From Roseovarius sp. (lineage in GTDB: Bacteria > Pseudomonadota > Alphaproteobacteria > Rhodobacterales > Rhodobacteraceae), in NCBI RefSeq assembly GCF_027019125.1, contig NZ_JALUXE010000005.1, positions 1 to 64,000 on the forward strand: 64,000 bases of DNA, in the 5' to 3' direction. A program made the translations under genes and the position numbers. A model generated the notes under the pieces. That model was not told where the DNA came from. It worked only from the letters and a program-made list of their open reading frames with translations, and did no database searches. Shown piece after piece: positions 58,173 through 64,000 of this stretch. Position 1 is the first letter of the stretch. Every line of letters starts with the position of its first letter.

Positions 58173-59579
58173 TCAGTTTTTTCCCAAGGCGCGCAGCACA
58201 CGGTCAAGCTTTTGCCCCTGCGGGCTGCTCTGGATCGGCGCATCCTTGACGAGCTCGTAATAGGCCGCAGGATCATAGGTCTGAACCCCAAGATTCAGAT
58301 CCCGGGCAGTCAGCTCACCAATCGAGGCAAGCACGGAATAAGAGGCAATCACCACATCCGCATTGGCTGAAATCAGATTGGCCTGGGCATCCAGCAGATC
58401 CTGTTCCGCATCCAGCACATCCAGCGTGGTACGGGCCCCCAAGGTCGCCTCTTCGCGGGTGCCATCAAAGGCAACCTGGGCCGCACGTACTGCCTCGCGG
58501 CTGGCGGTGCGGCTGGCGCGGGCGGCGCGCAGGTTGGCATAGGCGTCGCCCACATCCTGCTTGACCTGAAGCCCGGCAAGATGAAGCTGCGCCAGTTGCG
58601 CATCGCGTTGCGCCATCGCCTGACGCTGCTGCGACGTCAGCCGTCCGCCACGATAGATCGGGCCGCGCAATTCGACCCCAAGACTGCCGGTGCGCGACAT
58701 GTCGGGCCCATCAATATCCTCGGACGCACCGACCCGCGCCGTCAGATTGAGCGTCGGCATAAGCGCTGCCTCAGCCGCGCGGATATTCAACTCGGCGGCA
58801 GCCACGTTGTGCTGTGCCTGCAAAAGATCCGGGTGACGCCGCAGCGCCGCCGCTTTGGCGGCATCGACATTCTCGCCCAATTGCGGCAGATCGGCCGGGG
58901 TCTGCAAAACGCCCGGATCGCGCCCAACCGCCTCTCGGAATTCTTCGATGGCGCGCGTCAGATCGCCCTGCGCCGCTGCCAACCCGCTCTGTGCAAGCGC
59001 CACGGCGGATTCCGCCTGCGCCACATCGGTGCGCGTCACTTCGCCAACCTCGAACCGATCCTCAGCCGCCCGCAATTCCTCGCGCAAAAGCCGCAGGTTG
59101 TTCTGGCGCAGCGCCACGAATTCCTGATTTCGGATCACGTTCATATAGGCCTGCACGCCTGTCAGCAGGACGAATTGCTCAATGCTGATCAGCGTCTGGC
59201 GCGTGGCCAGCACGGTCTCTTTGGCGGATTCAGTCAGGAAATCGCTGCGCCCGAAATCGTAGAGCAAAAGGCTGCCGGTGATCCCAAGATTGAGCGCGGT
59301 CGATGTGTTGTTGCGATTGACGCCCTGTGCGCGGGTGTCCGAAGAGTCGAGAGTGATCCCCGATGTCCAGTCAATGATCGGCCTCAGGCTTGCCACAGCC
59401 TGTGCCACATTTTCATCGGCGGACCGCAGCAAGGCGCGGTTCTGATCCAGAAGCCCACTGTTGAGATAGGCACTCTTGAGCGCATCCGCGAGCGTCTCAG
59501 ACTTGGCCGCGACTGGAGCAAGGCTGAGCAGCGCCACCCCGAAAACACCGCCCAAGACCCGCAATTTGTCCGCTCTCAT
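58173..59579 (-). CDS. tolC: TolC-family outer membrane efflux protein
   Basis: Outer-membrane channel of type I secretion and drug efflux. The ATG at 59579 gives 468 residues with a signal peptide (LRVLGGVFGVALLSLAPVAAKS). Two repeated OEP halves are seen: SVALAQSGLAAAQGDLTRAIEEF near 205-227 and TREEATLGARTTLDVLDAEQDLLDAQANLISA near 380-411. It lies 35 bases after the methyltransferase, an arrangement frequent in alphaproteobacteria. It could export the RTX and Hint proteins of this window, but no ABC partner is here. Confidence 0.93.
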   Translation of the reverse strand: MRADKLRVLGGVFGVALLSLAPVAAKSETLADALKSAYLNSGLLDQNRALLRSADENVAQAVASLRPIIDWTSGITLDSSDTRAQGVNRNNTSTALNLGITGSLLLYDFGRSDFLTESAKETVLATRQTLISIEQFVLLTGVQAYMNVIRNQEFVALRQNNLRLLREELRAAEDRFEVGEVTRTDVAQAESAVALAQSGLAAAQGDLTRAIEEFREAVGRDPGVLQTPADLPQLGENVDAAKAAALRRHPDLLQAQHNVAAAELNIRAAEAALMPTLNLTARVGASEDIDGPDMSRTGSLGVELRGPIYRGGRLTSQQRQAMAQRDAQLAQLHLAGLQVKQDVGDAYANLRAARASRTASREAVRAAQVAFDGTREEATLGARTTLDVLDAEQDLLDAQANLISANADVVIASYSVLASIGELTARDLNLGVQTYDPAAYYELVKDAPIQSSPQGQKLDRVLRALGKN

Positions 59580-59614
59580 GCGCCTGCCACCTCTATCTTG
59601 CCGCGCCGCACCCC

Positions 59615-60268
59615 TCACAGGGTAAAGGCCGCATGCCGTTCAAATCCGCGCAGTACCGGGGCGCCCGCGTTGAAAGCGTAGCGCCAGTTGATGCGCCCGT
59701 CGATCTTGTAACCGATCCGCACCACACCAAGCGCGCCCTCCATGAAGAGGCAGGCCATGCGCCCCCCCTCCTTGAGTTGCGCCACGAGACCCTCGGGCAG
59801 ATGCTCAACAGCCCCCTGCACCGTTATCACGTCATAGGGTCCATGTTCCGGCGCGCCATCGGCCAGCGGCCCCTCGTGCAGAACCACATTGTCGGCTCCC
59901 TGCTCGGACAATGTGCGCTGTGCCTCGGCGACCACCGATGCCTTATCCTCAACCGCAACGACCGCCTCTGCCATGCGCGCGATCACCGCCGCCGAATAGC
60001 CGTAGACCGAGCCGACATCGAGCACGAGATCATCATTCTCGATCTCGAGCGCATCGAGCATCTTGGCCAATGTGCGCGGATCGAGCATCACCCGCCCCTC
60101 GCCCAGATCGAGATTCTCGCCCATATAGGCCGCCTCGCGCAGGGCCGTGGGCACGAAGGCCTCACGCGGCACCGAAAGCATGGCATCAATGATCGGGAAT
60201 TTGGTCACATCAGAGGGGCGCACTTGCGTGTCTACCATCATCATGCGCCGCGCAGCATAGTCTGTCAT
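59615..60268 (-). CDS. protein-L-isoaspartate O-methyltransferase family protein
   Basis: SAM-dependent methyltransferase, 217 residues. The N-terminal [20 protein letters not shown] and VPREAFVP and the SAM site [19 protein letters not shown] match PCMT-like proteins paired with tolC. The usual SAM motif GxGxG reads GSVYG here, a divergent form. Whether it repairs isoaspartate is uncertain. It is first in a two-gene unit with tolC. Confidence 0.85.
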   Translation of the reverse strand: MTDYAARRMMMVDTQVRPSDVTKFPIIDAMLSVPREAFVPTALREAAYMGENLDLGEGRVMLDPRTLAKMLDALEIENDDLVLDVGSVYGYSAAVIARMAEAVVAVEDKASVVAEAQRTLSEQGADNVVLHEGPLADGAPEHGPYDVITVQGAVEHLPEGLVAQLKEGGRMACLFMEGALGVVRIGYKIDGRINWRYAFNAGAPVLRGFERHAAFTL

Positions 60269-60452
60269 ACTCTAAACTCTTGCGTTCGGAATCCTGTCGC
60301 TTGAGGTTTTCGCACAGAACCCGTTCGGCGGCAACGGCTATAGGGCCCAAAGGCGCGGGACAATTTCAACATGCAAATTGACCCGCCAAAGCCCGCTTTG
60401 CCCACTTGCGCCACCCGGCCCGATCAGATAATTCATCCCAACCACACGGAAT

Positions 60453-60526
60453 GGCGAGTTGGCGGAGTGGTGACGCAGCGGATTGCAAATCCGTGTACAC
60501 CGGTTCGATTCCGGTACTCGCCTCCA
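60453..60526 (+). tRNA. tRNA-Cys (anticodon GCA)
   Basis: A 74-base cloverleaf: acceptor GGCGAGT paired with ACTCGCC, anticodon stem GGATT/AATCC with loop reading GCA, T arm ACCGG-TTCGATT-CCGGT, discriminator T and encoded CCA. The integrase gene ends 62 bases downstream, pointing toward it, so the 3' half is the probable attachment core of the element to the right. Confidence 0.96.
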
Positions 60527-60588
60527 TTTAAAAACAATCACTTACATCACTCCTTGCCGTGTTTGAGGCCCCGCGTTTACAGGGGCGT

Positions 60589-61665
60589 TTACATTTTTGT
60601 GCCTTGAGACAGTGATTTTGCTCGATTGAGCTTACGCAGAACCTCATCGCTTTCGTCCGGGCTAACCTGCGCATAATGCTCGATTACCTGCGCCGCGTAG
60701 CGAACCGACCACCCCATCAGCACCGCGATCTGGCGCAAAGACAGATCAGCATTCAGCAATCTTGTCGCCGCCGTCCCGCGCGTATCAGACAGAGTCTTCT
60801 CCCTGCCGTCGATCCATGGGGGTATCTGAGCTTCGCGCCGCCACTTGGTAATCTGGTTCGATGCCCAACGGGCCGTCAAAGGCCTGCCAAGCTCTGATAC
60901 CAGCAGCACCTCTTGGCCTTCCGGCGTCTCTGCGATCAATTTCTCAAGGGTCGATGTGGCCGGGATATATGCAATCTGGCCGCGCTTGCTAGTCCTGAAA
61001 CGAAGGCGCTTGCCGTGCGGCGTGTCTTCGAATTGGTCCATTTTGACCTGAACCAGATCGGCCGCTCGCAAGCCGGTTTCGCATCCTGCGGTCAGTATCC
61101 TTTGGACCCACTTGGGTGCATGTTTGTTGAACTGAGAGATGTCGCCGCTGGTCCAAATGATTTCTGTGCGGTTCGATTGGTAGAGCTTTTTGAGCTTGTG
61201 GCAGTGATGCTCTTTCAGCTTCCCCTCTTCCACCGCCCAATTGAGGACGCGCGTAGCATGGGTGCCTGCCATATCGTGCTGCTTGGGCGAATGAAGCCAC
61301 TTCTTGCGCCAATTGTTGACCTCGCCACGAGAGGCACGCTCTTCGAACATCGCGACAGGATCGGCACCGAACTCCTCGCGGAACAACTCCAGCCATTTGC
61401 GGATATCAGCCTTTGAACGCTCAGCCTTGGGCAAGGACGCGCTGGACAGAAAATCGTCGACCAAGTGAGTCGTCAGATATTCAGCCGGGCTCACGGGCGT
61501 ACCGCACTGTGAAAACGCATGGAAGAATTCGGGTTCCTTGGGGTTTGGGTCCGTCCCTTCCCAAAATTTGGGGCCACCCCGCCAAGCATAGAAATGGTAG
61601 CGAACACCGGACACGACCTTACGCCGGACACGATGGACACCCTTGGGAAGGTTACTTCTGGGCAC
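60589..61665 (-). CDS. int: tyrosine-type site-specific integrase
   Basis: With the GTG at 61665 (GGAG eight bases before) it has 358 residues; a longer frame is out of register with the ribosome binding site. The N-terminal arm-binding part is followed by a core-binding domain (about 60-155) and a catalytic domain. The catalytic residues are Arg200 (ETGLRAADL), Arg296, Trp319 (LMGW) and Tyr331 (IEHYAQ). The box II histidine of the usual HxLR is Ser293 (LSDTRGTAATRL). It overlaps the excisionase-like gene by 14 bases. Confidence 0.92.
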   Translation of the reverse strand: MPRSNLPKGVHRVRRKVVSGVRYHFYAWRGGPKFWEGTDPNPKEPEFFHAFSQCGTPVSPAEYLTTHLVDDFLSSASLPKAERSKADIRKWLELFREEFGADPVAMFEERASRGEVNNWRKKWLHSPKQHDMAGTHATRVLNWAVEEGKLKEHHCHKLKKLYQSNRTEIIWTSGDISQFNKHAPKWVQRILTAGCETGLRAADLVQVKMDQFEDTPHGKRLRFRTSKRGQIAYIPATSTLEKLIAETPEGQEVLLVSELGRPLTARWASNQITKWRREAQIPPWIDGREKTLSDTRGTAATRLLNADLSLRQIAVLMGWSVRYAAQVIEHYAQVSPDESDEVLRKLNRAKSLSQGTKM

Positions 61666-61909
61666 GGCGTGCTCTCCGCTGTGCAACGAGGCTCGGTTGC
61701 GAAGTCGCCTCGCGTTCTGCCGTGCTGATGCCCTGAACAGCATCCAATCGCGCGCGAATGAGTTTCGGGTCATACCACCCGCGCCGCCCTGGCACCGGAG
61801 CGATACCCGTCCTACGACAGAAATCATAGAAGGACGCGCTCGGCTCGCTGTACCCGAAGAGAAGCGCAAGCTCTGGGGTCGGAATCAGCTGAATATGGCT
61901 TGGGCTCAT
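61652..61909 (-). CDS. xis: excisionase-like helix-turn-helix protein
   Basis: The 85 residues have a MerR/excisionase-type winged helix: IPTPELALLFGYSEPSASFY near 9-28, then RTGIAPVPGRRGWYDPKLIRARLDAV with the wing and Trp-Tyr seen in such proteins. Its start overlaps the preceding stop by four bases (ATGA) and its end overlaps the integrase start. It probably directs excision of the element; the family call is by pattern. Confidence 0.75.
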   Translation of the reverse strand: MSPSHIQLIPTPELALLFGYSEPSASFYDFCRRTGIAPVPGRRGWYDPKLIRARLDAVQGISTAEREATSQPSLVAQRRARRAQK

Positions 61910-62067
61910 TTTTCAGCCCTCTCACCTACGGCTTCTTGCCGCGACATGGCTGCCCGCAAACAAGACACCACCTGAGCGCCTTGCGAGCGCAAGTTCCGCA
62001 CTGCTTCCTCTTCGAGCCAGGCTTTCACGTCCGCTGGAAGGTTAAGTTTGAACTGGGTTGTCTTCAT
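61906..62067 (-). CDS. small ribbon-helix-helix (Arc-like) regulator
   Basis: A short gene of 53 codons, easily missed: MKTTQFKLNLPADVKAWLEE, then EAVRNLRSQGAQVVSCLRAAM. This is the Arc/MetJ pattern of a beta strand (QFKLNLP) and two helices, in its short, phage-type form. The GAGG ribosome binding site is seven bases before the ATG. It leads the operon ribbon-helix-helix, xis, int. It is a likely repressor acting on the palindromes upstream. Confidence 0.8.
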   Translation of the reverse strand: MKTTQFKLNLPADVKAWLEEEAVRNLRSQGAQVVSCLRAAMSRQEAVGERAEK

Positions 62068-62085
62068 ATTTACACCTCAACAAAA

Positions 62086-62125
62086 GGACATAAAATGTCC
62101 ATATCATTGAGGACAAATACTGTCC
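62086..62125. promoter_or_regulatory. two tandem GGACA-N5-TGTCC operators
   Basis: GGACA-TAAAA-TGTCC at 62086-62100 and GGACA-AATAC-TGTCC at 62111-62125: two perfect palindromes of 5+5 bp with a 5-base spacer, centred 25 bases apart. They lie in the gap between the divergent ribbon-helix-helix genes, where the promoters must be. A tandem operator is typical of ribbon-helix-helix repressors that bind as paired dimers. Confidence 0.78.
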
Positions 62126-62136
62126 ATCATGGAATA

Positions 62137-62442
62137 ATGAAAGAAGAAGCCTTGGTCCAATTCAAACTCTTGCTTCCCGCCGCGCTCAAGAAGCGTCTGG
62201 AAACGCATGCCACACTGAACCGGCGCAGCCTGTCTCAGGAAATCGTTGTCGCCCTAGAGGAGAAGTACCCTGCTGCAGAACCGGATGCGACGTCCGACCC
62301 AGCGGCACGACTGCTGTTCTGGCTCGCCAAACGCATCCGTCGAAGAAACCCGAAGCCCGGAACTCCCAGAGATAAGCAAGCCGCCCTGTATGAGCGCATT
62401 GCGGGCGATATCGCGGAACGTATGAAGGACATTGGCGAATAG
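62137..62442 (+). CDS. Arc-like ribbon-helix-helix DNA-binding protein
   Basis: From MKEEALVQFKLLLPAALKKR it has 101 residues, with the ribbon-helix-helix fold at about 7-50 (VQFKLLLP strand, KKRLETHATLNRRSLSQEIVVALEE helices) and a basic tail. An ATG at 62095 has a better ribosome binding site (AAAGGA), giving 115 residues, but that start lies inside the first operator and leaves only 27 bases to the divergent start, so 62137 is preferred. It is divergent from the xis/int operon. Confidence 0.72.
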   Translation: MKEEALVQFKLLLPAALKKRLETHATLNRRSLSQEIVVALEEKYPAAEPDATSDPAARLLFWLAKRIRRRNPKPGTPRDKQAALYERIAGDIAERMKDIGE

Positions 62443-62444
62443 CC

Positions 62445-63086
62445 TTAGTTGGCCACCCACTCATATCCATGGTTACCTTCGTGATCCTCCCATTCAACAC
62501 CGACCCCGCGCCGCCAATTGGCTGACGAACAGCGCCGTGACGGCAGAACCCATTGCGGTGCGGCCGCTGGTGTCGTGCGCTGCCAGCCAAATTCCCCCTG
62601 CGTGCCGTAGCTCCCGAGGCGCATGTTGTAGCTCTCAGAGCAATCATCGTCGCGGCCGCGTTCGCGATGGCTATAGTGCCGAACATCCCAGACACGGATC
62701 GAGCGAACGAAGTCGAATTCCATGCCACTGATGTCGATATCGGCACCACCTTCGACCACCTGTGCCAGAAAGACTTGGGCAAGCTGCCGACCTGATTGGT
62801 TGCTGGCCTCCCAGATTTTCGGGGCCGTGCTTTGCAAAGGCGCGCGCTCAGAAACACCCATCGGGCAGCGCCAGATTTGCAACGGCGGCTCAATTGGCCA
62901 GGGCGTAATCCTGCGGATAAACACGGCGCGGGCATGGGCACATTCTGCGGACGCGGGCCACCCACCAGCCAGGCAAAGCAGAATGGCGCAGTCAACCTGA
63001 TAGGCTTTCGCCGCTTGTGGAGCCACGGTTGAAAGCAAAGCCATAGCGACCCCGCCGAGCCAATTCTTGATGAATCTGCACCGCAT
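62445..63086 (-). CDS. secreted, cysteine-rich protein of unknown function
   Basis: The 213 residues begin with a likely signal peptide ending APQAAKA, then a mature part with six cysteines (33, 38, 49, 74, 149, 186), which suits disulfides in the periplasm. Recognisable strings are VDCAILLCLAGGWPAS, RRITPWPIEPPLQIWRCPMG and SIRVWDVRHYSHRERGRDDD. By eye the C-x4-CLAG start recalls small secreted proteins of conjugative elements (TrbM-like), but this is speculative. It is transcribed toward the ribbon-helix-helix gene. Confidence 0.6.
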   Translation of the reverse strand: MRCRFIKNWLGGVAMALLSTVAPQAAKAYQVDCAILLCLAGGWPASAECAHARAVFIRRITPWPIEPPLQIWRCPMGVSERAPLQSTAPKIWEASNQSGRQLAQVFLAQVVEGGADIDISGMEFDFVRSIRVWDVRHYSHRERGRDDDCSESYNMRLGSYGTQGEFGWQRTTPAAAPQWVLPSRRCSSANWRRGVGVEWEDHEGNHGYEWVAN

Positions 63087-63196
63087 ATCAGTTCATGCCT
63101 TTTGATTACATTACTACACTATTGTCACCCTACCGCCACTCTCTGCCTTTACACCATATGCGAGCATGCTCTTTCTGAGGCTCGCGCGTGTTTTGT

Positions 63197-63208
63197 GGAA
63201 TATATTCC
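63197..63208. promoter_or_regulatory. perfect 12-base palindrome before the XRE gene
   Basis: GGAATATATTCC lies 36 bases before the XRE regulator start, in the 158-base gap that must hold its promoter. The AT-rich centre is suited to a dimeric XRE repressor. Autoregulation is inferred from position. Confidence 0.55.
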
Positions 63209-63244
63209 GTAGAGCGGTTCGTGTGATCTGGCCGAATACAGGCC

Positions 63245-63457
63245 ATGAAATTGAGGGAACAAGTAGGGCTAAACATCCGGAACCTAAGAAATTCCAAAGG
63301 TATGAGCCAAGAACAACTAGCTTTGGCTGCGGACGTGGACCGCAGCTACATCAGCGAGATCGAACTCGCCAAGAATGCAGCATCAATCGATATTCTGGAG
63401 CAGATTGCGCTTGCCCTCGATGTTGCTCCGAAAGAATTGTTTAACGAGAGGGGCTAG
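63245..63457 (+). CDS. XRE-family HTH transcriptional regulator
   Basis: The 70 residues are a single Cro/CI-type HTH: REQVGLNIRNLRNSKGMSQE, then QLALAADVDRSYISEIELAK and NAASIDILEQIALALDV. No C-terminal sensor domain is present. The form resembles small controllers from integrated elements and restriction-modification loci, though no methylase or nuclease gene is visible before the window ends. A palindrome precedes it and a short frame follows by two bases. Confidence 0.9.
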   Translation: MKLREQVGLNIRNLRNSKGMSQEQLALAADVDRSYISEIELAKNAASIDILEQIALALDVAPKELFNERG

Positions 63458-63459
63458 TT

Positions 63460-63660
63460 TTGCCCAAACTTGAGATTGTTCGCACCACGGCCGAAGCCAT
63501 CGGCCGTATTTCATGCATCAAAACAGGTGAAGAAATTGGCCTTCTGTACCAGTGGGACAACGGCGAAACGCAGGCAGCGCTATACAATGACAGCCGCCCT
63601 AAGACACCACTCTGCTCGGATCATTCCCCTGAACCGGACCTTGACGCAAAACGCAGCTAA
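63460..63660 (+). CDS. short hypothetical protein coupled to the XRE gene
   Basis: A TTG-started frame of 66 residues (PKLEIVRTTAEAIGRISCI, then KTGEEIGLLYQWDNGETQAA) begins two bases after the XRE stop and has GAGGGG seven bases before the start. It is partly beta-rich and contains no known motif. The close spacing suggests co-translation with the regulator. No function is assigned. Confidence 0.5.
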   Translation: MPKLEIVRTTAEAIGRISCIKTGEEIGLLYQWDNGETQAALYNDSRPKTPLCSDHSPEPDLDAKRS

Positions 63661-64000
63661 CGGCCGGAACGAGCCCAGAGTCACCTATGCTGCGGAATGA
63701 ATGAAGGGCGGCTTTCCGCAAACCACGGGAGCAAGCGGATCATTCCTTCGCCTTCCGGTCCGACTGGGCAGGGGGGCGATTGCATTGCGATCTGTGAGCA
63801 CAAGGTCTCACGTCGAGAGTGTGGATCTTTCCCAAGATTACATGAAGGCATTTGATGGCGCAAAAGTGGCGCATGTCGGACCGGCAGTGTTAGGCGAGGC
63901 AGATGATACAAATCGTATAATTCGTGCAGCTATCGGGAATTTGAATTTGCAGTAGTGCTACACCTTTCAAAAGTGTTGTGCGCCCCGTTTCACGTCGCCT
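63661..64000. other. right-hand end of the window, no gene recognised
   Basis: These 340 bases hold no frame I can support. An open frame at 63701-63955 (84 codons) lacks a good ribosome binding site and a known motif. The region may be intergenic sequence of the integrated element or its flank; the right attachment site is not seen. Confidence 0.5.

Noticed and set aside
63701..63955. Frame of 84 codons at the right end of the window
   Set aside because: No ribosome binding site and no recognisable sequence; it could be part of a larger feature outside the window.
1..64000. CRISPR array, rRNA genes or complete insertion sequences
   Set aside because: No regularly spaced direct repeats, no rRNA signature and no transposase with paired terminal repeats were found.

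Overview
The window is a GC-rich chromosomal segment from an alphaproteobacterium of the order Rhodobacterales, most likely the Roseobacter group. The evidence is a LexA gene with an alphaproteobacterial GTTC-N7-GTTC SOS box, a holin/GH108 muramidase pair of the gene-transfer-agent lysis type set among ccm genes, a form II (AYRGAGR) CoxL cluster, a fused indolepyruvate:ferredoxin oxidoreductase, the pyrC/pyrE/dnaB neighbourhood, and an intergenic repeat ending GGTATTT..GCCAGATGAA that recurs here. No species can be named from sequence alone.

Layout. 0-7.2 kb: a chemotaxis operon on the minus strand (STAS, cheY, cheA, cheW, MCP, a cheW fragment, then the start of another gene) and a second, divergent MCP. 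7.2-9.7 kb: a two-gene carboxy(nor)spermidine polyamine pathway. 9.8-15.4 kb: lexA with its operator, comEC, gltX and gltA. 15.7-17.9 kb: a calcium-binding RTX-type protein of three repeated modules. 17.9-25.8 kb: enoyl-CoA hydratase, ccmH, ccmF, holin, muramidase, ccmE, argC, murI and an acyltransferase. 25.9-30.6 kb: indolepyruvate oxidoreductase, a divergent LysR regulator, and a candidate small RNA. 30.6-41 kb: an M24 peptidase/PLP-lyase pair and a complete form II aerobic CO-dehydrogenase-like cluster with maturation genes.

42-50.8 kb: pyrC is separated from pyrE by an accessory block holding a MocR regulator, a 3'-truncated FAD oxidoreductase fused by an apparent deletion to the tail of a TRAP permease, and a nitrilase-family amidase. 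Then come dnaB, truA and tRNA-Arg(TCT). 51-60.3 kb: Hint-domain protein, SDR, sodium/solute symporter, EF-P, a small conserved protein, cobQ, an acidic PopZ-like protein, TolC and a PIMT-like methyltransferase.

60.4-64 kb: an integrated element begins at tRNA-Cys(GCA). Its minus-strand operon (ribbon-helix-helix, excisionase-like, tyrosine integrase) overlaps end to end. A second ribbon-helix-helix gene diverges from it. The gap between them holds two copies of the palindrome GGACA-N5-TGTCC, which looks like a compact regulatory switch. Further right are a cysteine-rich secreted protein and an XRE regulator preceded by the palindrome GGAATATATTCC. The right end of the element is outside the window.

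The best candidates for something undescribed are this switch, the roughly 84-nt small RNA at 30.5 kb with an exposed anti-Shine-Dalgarno stretch, and the decayed insertion between pyrC and pyrE. All functional statements come from reading motifs by eye. No database search was run.
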